From: CAWBLP01 sp963789495
Lineage (GTDB): Bacteria > Pseudomonadota > Alphaproteobacteria > Acetobacterales > Acetobacteraceae
Reading direction: 5' to 3'
NCBI GenBank assembly: GCA_963789495.1
Contig: CAWBLP010000032.1
Location: forward strand, 36,955 to 100,954
DNA: 64,000 nt
Each line of letters starts with the position of its first letter. Position 1 is the first letter of the stretch. The notes below the pieces were generated by a model, which made no database searches, was not told where the DNA came from, and saw nothing but the letters and a program-made list of their open reading frames with translations. The translations under genes were made by a program, and so were the position numbers. This document shows positions 34,805 through 44,258 of the stretch, one piece after another.

Positions 34805-35566
34805 TCAGCCGAACTGCAGCCGGCTGCGGAAGGTATCGTTGCCCAGGCTGAACTCCTGGCCCGCCAGGTCGTCGGCGGCCGGGGTGCAGAGATACACGAT
34901 CGCCACGGCGGGATGCGCGACCGGGGTCAGCTTCTCGCGCGGGATCTGGCTGATCTGGTTCACCCCGGACGCGCGGATCAGCACCTGCATGTCGGTGTCG
35001 GTGGTGCCGGGCTGGAAGCCGAACACGCGGATGCCCTGTGCGGCGTGTTCCAGCGCGATCGCGCGGGTCAGCATCGCCAAGCCCGCCTTGCCGGAACAAT
35101 AGGCGCTCCAGCCTTCCAGCGGCCGCATCGCCGCGCCGGAGGAGACATTGACGATGGTGCCGCCGCCGGACGCGATCATGCCGGGCAGCACGGCGCGGAT
35201 GGCGTAATAGGCGCCGGTCAGGTTGATTTCGATATTGCGTGCCCAGGCGGCGGGATCGCTGTCCGCGATGCTGGTGATCGGCTCGATCACGCCGGCGTTG
35301 TTCACCAGCACATCGAGCCTGCCGAACTTTTCCACCGTCGCCGCAACGGCAGTTTGCATCGCGGCGTAGTCGGACACGTCGCAGGCGCGCGCGGCCGCTT
35401 TGCCGCCGGCACGCAGGATGTCCTGCGCCACGGTCTCGGCCCGCTGGCCGTCGCGGGCCAGCAGCATCACCGCGGCGCCGGCTTGTGCCAGGGCGGTGGA
35501 CGCCGCCGCACCGATGCCGCGGCTCGCGCCGGTCACCAGAACCACTTTCCCGTCGAGCTCCGGCAT
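34805..35566 (-). CDS. SDR-family oxidoreductase
   Basis: A 253-residue classical SDR: VTGASRGIGAA, CDVSDYAAM, VLVNNAGVIEP, IVNVSSGAAM with the catalytic Ser, and the segment WSAYCSGKAGL supplying Tyr and Lys (YxxxK). FQPGTTDTDMQ and a C-terminal EFSLGND follow. The substrate is unknown. It precedes dapB by 13 bases, probably on one transcript, and is divergent from the LLM oxidoreductase at 35659. ATG 35566 is chosen because it directly precedes the dinucleotide-binding fold. Confidence 0.88.
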   Translation of the reverse strand: MPELDGKVVLVTGASRGIGAAASTALAQAGAAVMLLARDGQRAETVAQDILRAGGKAAARACDVSDYAAMQTAVAATVEKFGRLDVLVNNAGVIEPITSIADSDPAAWARNIEINLTGAYYAIRAVLPGMIASGGGTIVNVSSGAAMRPLEGWSAYCSGKAGLAMLTRAIALEHAAQGIRVFGFQPGTTDTDMQVLIRASGVNQISQIPREKLTPVAHPAVAIVYLCTPAADDLAGQEFSLGNDTFRSRLQFG

Positions 35567-35658
35567 GCATGCGTCTCCTTCCGCGTGACCCGTCCGCTTT
35601 ACGGGAGCGGCGCGACGACCGCAAATAGCCCCGAGGGAGCGGCAAGGGAGAAAGCGCA

Positions 35659-36699
35659 ATGCGGGTATCGACAGTACTGCCGGTGGCGGATTGGCGGGCC
35701 TGCGCCCCGGCCGCGCGCCAGGCGGAGGAGGACGGGTTCGACATCGTGCAGAGCAACGAGCTGCGCCACGACCCGTTCGCTCCGCTCGCCTTCGCGGCGC
35801 TGGCGACCGAGCGGGTGCAGCTGGTCACCTCGGTCGCGATCGCGTTCCCGCGCAGCCCGATGATCATTGCCAACCAGAGTTGGGATTTGCAGCACCATTC
35901 GCGCGGGCGGTTCGTGATCGGGCTGGGCAGCCAGGTGAAGGCGCATAACGAGCGGCGGTTCAGCGTGCCGTGGATCGCGCCGGCGGAACGGCTCGGCGAA
36001 TACGTGCAGGCGCTGCGGGCGATCTTCCGCTGCTGGGAGACCGGCGAGAAACTGAACTTTCATGGCAAACACTACAACTTTACGCTGATGACGCCGGAGT
36101 TCTCGCCCGGGCCGCTGCACCTGCCGATGCCGCCGGTGGCGATGGCGGCGGTGGGGCCGCTGATGCTGAAGACCGCCGCGCGACTGGCCGACAGTGTGCG
36201 GCTGCACAGTTTCGCCACCCGCGACTACCTGGAGCAGGTGGTGCGCCCGCTGCTGGCGGCCGAACTGGAAGCGGCCGGGAAATCCTTCGCCGGGTTCGAG
36301 ATCACCGGCGGTGGCTTCGTCGCCACCGGTCCGGACGAGGCGGCGGTGCGCGAGGCGGCGGAGAAGGTGCGCTATCGGGTGGCGTTCTACGGTTCCACGC
36401 CGGCCTATCGTCCGGTGTTCGACCTGCACGGGCTGGGCGAACTGGGCGTGAAACTGACCGCGATGTCCAAGCAGGGCGCCTGGAACCAGATGGCGGCCGA
36501 GATCTCCGACGACGTGCTGGACCTGTTCGTGGCCCGCGCCCCCTATGACGGGATTGCCGAGGCGATCGAGCGCCGGTTCGGCGGGCTGGTCGACAGTGTG
36601 ACGATCGACTTCGTGCCGGGCACCAAGGCGGCAACCCGGAGGAACGTGGTGGCCGCGATCCAGCGGATCCCGAGCGCGTTCCAGGGGTTCCAATCCTGA
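35659..36699 (+). CDS. LLM-class (luciferase-like) oxidoreductase
   Basis: A 346-residue TIM-barrel flavin- or F420-dependent oxidoreductase, closest in style to the TIGR03617 group. Visible blocks are QAEEDGFDIVQSNELRHDPF, VQLVTSVAIAFPRSPM, QSWDLQHHSRGRFVIGLG, VPWIAPAERLGEYVQALRAI and NFHGKHYNFTLMTP. It probably oxidises or hydroxylates a small organic compound. The reading frame is complete with a purine-rich region before the ATG. No flavin reductase gene is next to it. Confidence 0.88.
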   Translation: MRVSTVLPVADWRACAPAARQAEEDGFDIVQSNELRHDPFAPLAFAALATERVQLVTSVAIAFPRSPMIIANQSWDLQHHSRGRFVIGLGSQVKAHNERRFSVPWIAPAERLGEYVQALRAIFRCWETGEKLNFHGKHYNFTLMTPEFSPGPLHLPMPPVAMAAVGPLMLKTAARLADSVRLHSFATRDYLEQVVRPLLAAELEAAGKSFAGFEITGGGFVATGPDEAAVREAAEKVRYRVAFYGSTPAYRPVFDLHGLGELGVKLTAMSKQGAWNQMAAEISDDVLDLFVARAPYDGIAEAIERRFGGLVDSVTIDFVPGTKAATRRNVVAAIQRIPSAFQGFQS

Positions 36700-36923
36700 G
36701 CGCAGGCGCTGGTGCCCGGGCGCAGACGCAGCGCCGCGTCCGCGACACGGGCGCATGCGGTGCGGGTGCCGGGAGGCTGGTGCGACGGTTCGGCTGACAG
36801 CGGAGCCGGTGCGACGGCCGGTCCAGCGGTGCGGCCGGCCACGAGCGCGGTCCCGGGTCGGAAATCCGCAACGGGTGGCCGGTCCCGGGCGTCGCGACGA
36901 TCGTGCCGCACCGACACGCGACG

Positions 36924-37244
36924 TCAGGGCATCGGTATCGTTTCGAGATAGGTGATCGGAATCGGCACCTTGTTCTTGTATTCGTCCGCCGGCGGCAATC
37001 CCGGCATCATCTTGGTCGCTTCATTGCTGAAGAACTCGTCGATCCGGTCGCGATTGACCCGGACCATCGAGCGGAACAGGAAGTAGATTTCCGGCTGTCC
37101 GGTCATCCGCGACACGTCGGCCTTGCTGAGTGACTCGAAATCGGTCCAGTAGCTATATTTGCGGATTTCCGAGCCTTGTACCGCGCCGCCGTAATGAAAC
37201 AGTTTGATCACCGGGCCATTGTTGCCGAGGACAGCCTTTTCCAT
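36924..37244 (-). CDS. Small conserved-looking protein of unknown function
   Basis: A 106-residue protein that I do not recognise. It begins MEKAVLGNNGPVIKLFHY and includes YSYWTDFESLSKADVSRM, EIYFLFRSMVRVNRDRIDEF and a C-terminus YLETIPMP. Mixed charged and aromatic composition suggests a soluble folded protein. GGAGG lies 8 bases before ATG 37244, which supports this start against the upstream in-frame 37442. It is divergent from the PhyH dioxygenase gene and may share its control region (37245-37456). 36700-36923 holds no gene. Confidence 0.6.
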   Translation of the reverse strand: MEKAVLGNNGPVIKLFHYGGAVQGSEIRKYSYWTDFESLSKADVSRMTGQPEIYFLFRSMVRVNRDRIDEFFSNEATKMMPGLPPADEYKNKVPIPITYLETIPMP

Positions 37245-37456
37245 TGTCGCCGCCTCCCTGACGTGCCCGTTGAGATGTGATCGATCGGGCAGGATGCGCC
37301 GCCCGGCCTGCCGCAGTCCAGCGGCGCATTGCTTATGCGGGTGGGTCGGCATGATCAGCCGAACCCGTCCATCGCTCAGCCACGTGCGGTCTCTTGACCG
37401 CACCGCGCGCCTGGACCTTGCTACGGCAAACGCATCAAACACGAATTGGACAGGGC

Positions 37457-38461
37457 ATGGACGCGTTCGTGGACTCCACCGCGCTGGCCGGTGACGGCGC
37501 CGCTCTCGCCGACCGCATGCGGCGCGACGGCTATCTGTTCCTGCGCGGGCTGTTGCCGGCCGAACCGGTATGCGCGCTGCAACGGCAGATCGGCGCGATC
37601 GCGCGTGACGCCGGCTGGCTGCAGCGCGACGCGCCGGTGGAGGATGCGGTGGCCGACCTGGCGGGGTTCTGCGTCGATCCCGATCCGACCTACCTGGCGA
37701 CCTTGCGCCGCATCAACCGGCTGGAGGCGTTCCACGCGCTGAAGCACCATCCCGCGCTGATGACGCTGTTCGAGCGCATGCTGGGCGGACCGGTGTTCCC
37801 GCATCCGCGCGTGCTGATGCGCAACATTTTTCCCGCCCGCGAGGCCTTCACCACCAAGGCGCATCAGGATTTTCCCAACGTGCAGGGCACCACCGAGGTG
37901 TTCACCGCCTGGTTCCCGCTGATCGATTGCCCGATGGAGGTCGGACCGTTGCAGGTCGCCGCCGGGACGCATACCGGCGAGGTCTACGACTTCGACATCG
38001 CCGCCGGCGCGGGTGGCATCGAGATCACCGATCCGTTCGACGGGCGTTTTGTGTCCGGTCCGTTCGCGGTCGGCGATGTGCTGATCTTCCACAGCCTGAC
38101 GGTGCACAAGGGCGTGCCGAACCGGAGCGACAAGCTGCGCATGTCGATGGATGTGCGCTATCAGCTGGTCAGCGAAAAGTTCAATCCGGATAATGCGCAG
38201 GCGGACGGCCAGCCATTGTCGTGGCCGGAGGTGTATGCCGACTGGCGGTCCGACGCGTTGCAATACTACTGGCACCGCCTGCCGCTGGTGGAGCAGAAAT
38301 TCGACCGGTTCTGGTTCGACAAACGCGACGCACGGGCGTTCGAACTGGCGGAAGCCGGCGATGCGCGGGCGCGTTCGGTGCTGCAGCGGATCGTCGCGCG
38401 TGACCCGGATGCGGCGAAGCGCGCGCGGGCGCAGCATCTGCTGGATGCGCTCGGCGGCTGA
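37457..38461 (+). CDS. Phytanoyl-CoA dioxygenase family protein
   Basis: A 334-residue Fe(II)/2-oxoglutarate-dependent oxygenase of the PhyH type. The metal triad is visible as TKAHQDFPN (HxD) and HSLTVHKGVPNRS (distal His), followed by RMSMDVRYQ with the Arg that would bind 2-oxoglutarate. The N-terminus GYLFLRGLLPAE is the usual first strand of the family. It hydroxylates an unknown organic substrate. The start MDAFVDS at 37457 follows GGACAGGGC. Confidence 0.88.
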   Translation: MDAFVDSTALAGDGAALADRMRRDGYLFLRGLLPAEPVCALQRQIGAIARDAGWLQRDAPVEDAVADLAGFCVDPDPTYLATLRRINRLEAFHALKHHPALMTLFERMLGGPVFPHPRVLMRNIFPAREAFTTKAHQDFPNVQGTTEVFTAWFPLIDCPMEVGPLQVAAGTHTGEVYDFDIAAGAGGIEITDPFDGRFVSGPFAVGDVLIFHSLTVHKGVPNRSDKLRMSMDVRYQLVSEKFNPDNAQADGQPLSWPEVYADWRSDALQYYWHRLPLVEQKFDRFWFDKRDARAFELAEAGDARARSVLQRIVARDPDAAKRARAQHLLDALGG

Positions 38462-38842
38462 GATTTTCCGGCCCGGGTGATGCGAGCGGATTGGCGTTTA
38501 TGGCCGCGTAAGGTCGCTTTGCTAAGTCGGAGCCTCGCCCGGTTCCGGGCTCGCTCAAACCGGGCTTGCCAGTAAGACCGTTAGACCCCGCCGGGACTTG
38601 ACCGGGTCCCTTGGGTCGACCTCGCGCGCATCCGATCTACCCTGCTGGGCGGCCGGATATCTACGACATAATTCGGGACTTCGTCTCGTTAGCGTCTAGA
38701 CCCCGTGTCCAGAGTCGTCTCAGGTAGAGAATTCCGACCCTACCGAGACAAGATATGTGCCTCACACTCGCGTCTCGTTGACGTATATCCCAATGCTAGC
38801 TGACCACAGGTCGCGCCTCATCGCGGTTACCAATGGCACCAT
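38462..38842. other. Stretch without a gene
   Basis: This lies between the convergent PhyH and AEC genes. Composition falls toward AT from about 38600 on. I saw no tRNA, no known RNA and no open frame with a domain. Confidence 0.5.
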
Positions 38843-39757
38843 TCAAAAACCACCTGCAAAGAAGGCCCACAGCGGCGCGGTACCGGCAAATGACAGAGTG
38901 CCAAGGACCAGCGATGCGCTAGCGTTCTGAACATAGACCTCAAAGCGGGAGGCAATAATCATGCAAGTGAATGCCGGCGACATGGCTGCCAGATAGATGA
39001 ACTCGGTAGCATCCTCTTTCGACGCGCCCCACCATGAGAGCACGCCGAGCAGCGCCCCGGGCACGATCAGCATTTTTACAACCGTGTTCCACACGACTTC
39101 CGGATTGACCCGGAATGCGTGTGCCGAGATGGTTACACCAGCAGCGAAAATGGCCACTCCTGACGAGGTGCTCCCTAGGAGATCGAGCATCGATGCAAGC
39201 TCGACGGGTATCTTCCAGCCCGCGAGAACACCAATGACTGCGACTAGAGGAACCCATACGATCGGCTGGCGAACTGCGCCGAGCATCGCCTGACGGGAAC
39301 TGGAGCCTGCTGGCGAGAGGAGGATCATCGCGGCGGGGACCTGGGTCACGTTCGACACGGTCGCCACGACTGCAACGGTGACACCGGCCTGCGGGCCGTA
39401 GAGCGGCGACAGCACTGCCATGCCGAGTAGCCCCGACGCCGGGAAACTACATAGCAAAGCCGCCACCGTAGCTTCGCGGCGGTCGCGATGAAAGACGAAA
39501 CGAGCCGTGAAATAGGCCGCCGCCAACATCAAATTCAGAATGACAGCGGTGATTAAAGCCAATGCGAAATAGGGCACCATAGAGGCCCTGGACGTTTGAG
39601 TGACAGATGTGAAAAGCAGAGCCGGTAATGCGAAATCGAAGACAAGTCGATTGAACTTGCCTGCATCAGCCTCGCTGAACTCGTGAAACCACCCTGCCGC
39701 GTATCCGAGAAACATTGTGAAGAAAATAGGGAGGATATCGAGCGAAAGGCGAAGCAT
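38843..39757 (-). CDS. AEC-family (auxin efflux carrier-like) transporter
   Basis: A 304-residue membrane protein with about ten hydrophobic segments in the AEC arrangement. It starts LDILPIFFTMFLGYAAGWF, then FDFALPALLFTSV, FPASGLLGMAVLSPLYG, and in the second half FAAGVTISAHAF and the end LWAFFAGGF. Such proteins move organic anions or auxin-like compounds. It follows the broken ThDP-enzyme gene by about 100 bases on the same strand, suggesting a former functional pair. Confidence 0.87.
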   Translation of the reverse strand: MLRLSLDILPIFFTMFLGYAAGWFHEFSEADAGKFNRLVFDFALPALLFTSVTQTSRASMVPYFALALITAVILNLMLAAAYFTARFVFHRDRREATVAALLCSFPASGLLGMAVLSPLYGPQAGVTVAVVATVSNVTQVPAAMILLSPAGSSSRQAMLGAVRQPIVWVPLVAVIGVLAGWKIPVELASMLDLLGSTSSGVAIFAAGVTISAHAFRVNPEVVWNTVVKMLIVPGALLGVLSWWGASKEDATEFIYLAAMSPAFTCMIIASRFEVYVQNASASLVLGTLSFAGTAPLWAFFAGGF

Positions 39758-40591
39758 GGTGATGGCTCGGAGCTGAAGGCGTTGCTTTCACAAAGCGTCA
39801 AGGCAATTCCGCCCGTCAACTCCGGCGCGTTTGCATCTCGTGTCTGACGTAAGACCTATATCGGTTGGGTCAGTTGGCCGAGGCGGTCGGTGAGCTTGTT
39901 ATTTTCGGAGTAATCCACGGGACAGGCGATCAGCGTGACATTGTGAGCGGACAGGGCCTTTTTGAGCGTGGGCAGCAACTCAGCTGCGTCGCGTATGAGA
40001 TAGCCGGTTGCACCAAAGCTCTCAGCATACTTCACGAAGTCAGGGTTGCGGAAATCGACGTGGCAGTGGTGCTTCATCTCCAGGTCCATCTTCCACTTGA
40101 TGAGGCCATAGCTCTCGTCGACGAAAATCAGGATGACGATCGGGACGTTCTCCCGCATCGCGGTCTCGATCTCCTGGGAGTTCATCATGAAGGACCCGTC
40201 GCCCATGACGGCTAGCACCTTCTTGTGCGGATACGCCAGCTTAACGCCGATCGCCCCGGGAAGGGCGAAGGCCATAGTGGCGAGGCCGTTCGAGATTAGG
40301 CAAGTGTTGGGCTCATAAGTCGGGTAAAGGCGCGCGAGCCACATCTTGATCGCACCGGTGTCCGCGAGCACCACGTCGCTCCGACCCATGGCTGCGCGGA
40401 TGTCGGCAACGATCCTCTGCGGCTTCAGGGGGCAGCCCGATGCCATCTTGCCGTCATCGATCTCCTTGTCGAGCCGAGCCCGGATATCACAATGGTCCGA
40501 CATATGGGTGCCCCGGGGCGTGATCGCTCTCGCCAGCGCGTCCAGCAACTCAGGAATATCGCCTATAATGCCGGCTGATATATTGAAGTTA

Positions 40592-41720
40592 CTAACCAGT
40601 CGGCCAAATATGTATCACGGATGCGCTTACGCGGCATAGCGGACATCGGGTGCCTGGAAGAATGCGCGCACCTTATGTCGCCTGCCCTGTAGCCCGCGCA
40701 TATGGGCTGTCAGCCCAGCCCTCATCGCGGCCTTGTTCATTGGCGTGCCACGCCGTGCCATGCCTTGTTTGACGTCGTTGTTGACGTATTCGTCTGGGTT
40801 CCGCTCCGGCGCGTACGGCGGCAGGTAGAAAAGTTTAATTCGATCCTTGTTCTCTTCGACCCACGCCGCCACGGTCCTGGCCCGATGCACACGTAGATTG
40901 TCGACGATCACGAACAGTTTCCGGTCCGTGTCTTTGATCAACCGGCGCAGGAATTTCAGAAAAATCGCTGCATTCAGTGCGCCATCATAGATCATGAAGC
41001 GCAACTTGCCCTGGTTGGTCACGCTGGAGATCATCGATTGGGTAAATCGCGTGGCCGGACGCGGTATCACCGGTGTCTTGCCCGCCGGCGCGAAGCTCCG
41101 GCCGTAATTGGCCTGGTTCGAGATGCCAGTTTCGTCCGACCAATGGATCTCAGCTTTTTCCTTTCGGGCTCGTCTCGCGATCGCCGGGTATTCGCGTTTC
41201 ATCCATGTCTGGATCGCCGCCTCGCTCCTTTCCATCGCCCGCCGGATCGGCCTTTGTGGGGTCAGATTCCAGGCCGAAAGATGAGTACCGATGGCCGTCG
41301 GGGACAGGCGGATACCGGCTTTACGCTCGATCAGCTGGCCAACCGCTTCGCGGGTCCATAGTGCGAAGGGGAGTTTCAATTGATCGGGGCATCGCCCGAC
41401 GATCAGCCGACGGATCGTCGCTTCCTGGCGCCGGTTGAGGGCTTTTTGCTCACCTGGCCGTCGGCCGCGCCGCCCACCGGCCAACGCCGCTTCTCCCGTG
41501 GCCTCAAAGGCACGAACCCATTCCCCAACGAAGCGTCGATTGACCCCGATCGCCCTGGCCACATCGATCCGGTTTGTCCCGGAGAGCACCATGTTTACCG
41601 CGACACGTCGCAGTTCGGCCTGGGTTGAGGACGGGAGTTTGCGGAAATCATGGTCCGACGGCATGACGACAGCATAACCGATTCCCATACGGGAGGATAC
41701 CTATTTGTGCGTCTGGTTAG
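40592..41720 (-). mobile_element. IS630-family insertion sequence (third), 1129 bp, exact ends
   Basis: The ends are inverted repeats starting CTAACCAG, with about 21 of 25 positions matching, including CAAATA and GTATC. The TA target is duplicated at 40590-40591 and 41721-41722. Deleting the element plus one TA restores the host reading frame exactly, which fixes the borders. Confidence 0.95.
40627..41688 (-). CDS. IS630-family transposase
   Basis: A 353-residue DDE transposase in a single frame. The N-terminus has an HTH (NRIDVARAIGVNRRFVGEWVRAF) and RRGRRPGEQ. Acids are in HWSDETGIS, FVIVDNLRVH and APERNPDEYVNNDVKQ. The start at 41688 lies just inside the element's end; MPSDHDF at 41664 is an alternative. 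The frame is intact, so the element may still be active. Confidence 0.92.
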   Translation of the reverse strand: MGIGYAVVMPSDHDFRKLPSSTQAELRRVAVNMVLSGTNRIDVARAIGVNRRFVGEWVRAFEATGEAALAGGRRGRRPGEQKALNRRQEATIRRLIVGRCPDQLKLPFALWTREAVGQLIERKAGIRLSPTAIGTHLSAWNLTPQRPIRRAMERSEAAIQTWMKREYPAIARRARKEKAEIHWSDETGISNQANYGRSFAPAGKTPVIPRPATRFTQSMISSVTNQGKLRFMIYDGALNAAIFLKFLRRLIKDTDRKLFVIVDNLRVHRARTVAAWVEENKDRIKLFYLPPYAPERNPDEYVNNDVKQGMARRGTPMNKAAMRAGLTAHMRGLQGRRHKVRAFFQAPDVRYAA

Positions 41721-42646
41721 TAGCATCAACCTCCGCCGGAAAGCTGTTGATGTAGATGATCTTCTTATCCGCGTTCGGATTGATCCGCGCTGGCGGAAAT
41801 TCCTGTAACTCGTAGCCAATGCACACTATGACGTCGGCCCGATCGAAGCCGAAGTTGGTATAGTCATGGACCATGAATCCGGTCGCGCCGAGGGAGTTCG
41901 GATGGTCATCGGGCATGACGCCCTTGCCGTGAAACGTCGTGGCCACGGCGACATTGTAAGCCTCCGAAAAGCGTACAATCGCAGCCTGCGCATTCGCGCG
42001 AGCGGCCCCGTGGCCGGCAAGCACAATCGGGCATTTCGCCTGCTGCAGGATCGCGGCTGCCTGATCGATTTTCTTCGCCGACGGCTCTGCGGGCTGGACG
42101 ACGTTCACCTCAAGGGGACGGGCGTTACTATCCACCTTCATCGCCGCGATATCTTCCGGCACAGCTAGGAAATACGCTCCCGGGCGCTCGGTCTGAGCAA
42201 CCTTGAAGGCGTCGCGGACCATCTCCGCCGTTGCACCCGGAGTTCTCGATTAGCCGCGAGCGTTTGGTCACAGGCTCGAACATCCTCACCAGATCCACGA
42301 ACTGGTGCGTTTCCTTGTAGATGCGGTTGAGACCGACCTGAGCCGTGATCGCGACGAGGGGCGTGCTGTCAGCATGGGCATCGGCTACGCCGAGAAGCAG
42401 GTTGATCGCGCCAGGCCCCAGCGTCGCGGTGCACACGCCTGCCTTACCAGTCACGCGACCATACATGTCCGCCATAAAGGAAGCGCCCTGTTCTGACCGC
42501 GCCAACACGAAGCGGATAGAGGAGCCGTCGATTGCGTCAACGAGATGAATGTTTTCCTCGCCCGGGATGCCGAAAACGAACTCCACCTCCTCGTTCTCGA
42601 GGCATTGAACGATCAGTTCCGAAACGATGCGATCGGTCTGTGACAT

Positions 42647-43325
42647 CTGAGCCCCTTGATTGCTAACGTCACCAATTGCACGTTAAGGGCTGGCGTGTGA
42701 TTGTTAACAGCGCCGCCAAGAACACAAACTTTGACCGCCGCAGGCAAAATCATCGAGTCATTAGGCTCGAATGATGCCCGAAGCGAACGCGCACGTAGCC
42801 ACGCGGGAGGTCGTTTGGATTTCGGTCTCCGGAGTGTTGAACTGTATTAGATAGAGCCGCCACTTTGTCGGTGGTCTGCCGCGCAGCCATCTGCAGTCCC
42901 CGCGATCCGACATCGATGCAGTTTAGATAGCGCGAAGCGCCAATGGCAAGCCATGAGTATTTGACACATGGAATATTTACGAGCCGAATGCGAGTGACCC
43001 AAATAAAATTGCGTTATGATAAAAGATGTTTCGTTGGTTCACTCGGAAGGCGCTCGCATTCGAGGTTTCCGTCAATTGACGCCGCTCAACCAGGTGCGTG
43101 CAATGGCAGCGGCTGGATCTAGTGCATACGAATGCATGGACCACCGGCATCCCTAGTCGTCCAACGCGCACATGGCTCACGAAAAACGACCCAGTTGCCC
43201 AAACAGAAGCGCAACATAAGGACGTTATGTTTCGTCAAGCCATCGTCCCGCGATCCCATTCCCGCTACAGGCCCATCACGGATCACGTCCAACTGCTACC
43301 CTAACCCCCACCGTCCCAGCCACCA
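42647..43325. other. Stretch without a confident gene, lower in GC
   Basis: This region upstream of the broken ThDP gene is visibly less GC-rich than its neighbours. No frame shows a known domain. It should contain the former promoter of the ThDP gene at its left end. Confidence 0.5.
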
Positions 43326-43341
43326 CCTAGGCTCAAATTCC

Positions 43342-43370
43342 TTGTCTAACCCGCGTGTTCCTGGTATGTT
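43342..43370 (+). promoter_or_regulatory. Sigma70-like promoter of LexA-box gene A
   Basis: TTGTCT (43342-43347), 17-base spacer, TATGTT (43365-43370). The same hexamers and spacing occur in copy B. The ATG is 34 bases after the -10 box. Confidence 0.7.
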
Positions 43371-43371
43371 C
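43357..43371 (+). promoter_or_regulatory. LexA-type box (GTTC-N7-GTTC), copy A
   Basis: GTTC-CTGGTAT-GTTC matches the alphaproteobacterial LexA operator exactly and covers the -10 hexamer, so LexA binding would block the promoter. Confidence 0.75.
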
Positions 43372-43403
43372 CAAACTCCCTCTCCTGCATCGGAACATCC
43401 GCC

Positions 43404-44036
43404 ATGACCCAGACCAGCCCCGCCGCGCAGCCGGAAAAACTCGACCCGGCCACGCTCGCCACCCTGCTCCGCACCACGCTGGACTGCCTGCCCCACCACC
43501 CGGACGCCGCGGACGACGAAAAAGCCACGCTCCGCCAGGCCGCATTGATCGCGATCACCGCCCTCGCCCCCCGCGACCCGATGGAGGCGATGCTTGCCGC
43601 CCGCCATGTCGTCGCCCACCACGCGGTGATGGAGGCGTTCCGCTGCGCCGCGCAGCCGAACCTGCCGCCCGGCCTGCAGCTTCGCTACTACGGAAGAGCG
43701 ATCGCGCTGTCCCGGCTGATGGACGCGGCGATGAAGGACCTGACCCGGTTGCAGGCCCGCGCCACCGTCCGCCCGGTCGCGCAACCCCAGGCCATGCCGG
43801 CGCCCCGCCCGCAGCGCCCGCAAGCCGCGCCGCCGCCGGTTCCGGCCCGGTCGGCGCCGCCGGTGCGCAATCACCCCATGCACCGTGACAGCGCCGCCGC
43901 AGCGGCCGCCGCCGCGCCCCGTGGCGCACAAGCCGCCCCGCACGCCGCGGTCCGCCTGCCGGACCCGGCGCTGGACCGCATGCTGGGCGAGATCGCGGCC
44001 CGCGCCGCCGCCGGCACCCTGGTCTCCGCCGCGTGA
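43404..44036 (+). CDS. Unknown protein with LexA-box promoter, paralog A
   Basis: A 210-residue protein of unknown function. The N-terminal 115 residues look helical and folded: LDPATLATLLRTTLDCLPHH, RQAALIAITALAPRDPMEAM, GRAIALSRLMDAAMKDLTRL. A long Pro/Ala/Arg-rich linker follows (PRPQRPQAAPPPVPARSAPP), then a run of Ala and a short C-terminal helix LDRMLGEIAARAA. There is no signal peptide. It is roughly 75-80% identical by eye to the protein at 49486-50115, and both promoters carry a LexA-type box. A role in the DNA-damage response is inferred from the promoter only. Confidence 0.8.
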   Translation: MTQTSPAAQPEKLDPATLATLLRTTLDCLPHHPDAADDEKATLRQAALIAITALAPRDPMEAMLAARHVVAHHAVMEAFRCAAQPNLPPGLQLRYYGRAIALSRLMDAAMKDLTRLQARATVRPVAQPQAMPAPRPQRPQAAPPPVPARSAPPVRNHPMHRDSAAAAAAAAPRGAQAAPHAAVRLPDPALDRMLGEIAARAAAGTLVSAA

Positions 44037-44258
44037 CGCCAACACCCCTTGCACCGTGACGTGCCACCGGTCGCCGCCCCGGCCACCCGGCAGAAGCCAG
44101 CCGCGCCACCCCGGTCGCAGCCGCCGCATCCGGGCCTGCGACCAAACCGCCATTGCCGCCGCGGCATTCACCCGTTTCGCCGGCGGCATCCGGCTTATCA
44201 AACCCGTCCCCACCGCCTAGGGTCGTGGCTCCGCTCAAGCTGCCCTGGTGTCATCACG

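Larger units (their letters stand above)
39856..42646 (-). pseudogene. ThDP-dependent acetolactate-synthase-like enzyme, interrupted by IS630 and a frameshift
   Basis: The 5' part (from 42646) has FVFGIPGEENIHLVDAI and ARSEQGASFMADMYGRVTG, with the ThDP-activating Glu. A single extra base at 42241 breaks the frame after RLIEN; without it the sequence continues PGATAEMVRDAFKVAQ. The middle part stops at the IS inserted at 40592-41720. Removing that IS with one TA gives VDANFNISAGIIGDIPE in frame, leading to GDGSFMMNSQEIETAM, the ThDP-Mg motif. Rebuilt, it is about 552 residues, normal for the family. Members decarboxylate 2-oxo acids or join them. It is inactive as given. Confidence 0.9.
43326..44060 (+). 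repeat. Inverted duplication, copy A
   Basis: This 735-bp segment spans promoter, gene and 3' flank (CCTAGG... to GCACCGTGAC) and matches 49462-50195 on the other strand. The match covers the LexA-box promoter and the downstream CACCCCTTGCACCGTGAC. Confidence 0.85.

Noticed and set aside
38462..38842. tRNA or small RNA in the gap after the PhyH gene
   Set aside because: No acceptor stem/T-loop pattern was found on either strand.
42977..43304. Small open frames in the AT-richer gap
   Set aside because: No ribosome site, no domain and no conserved pattern.
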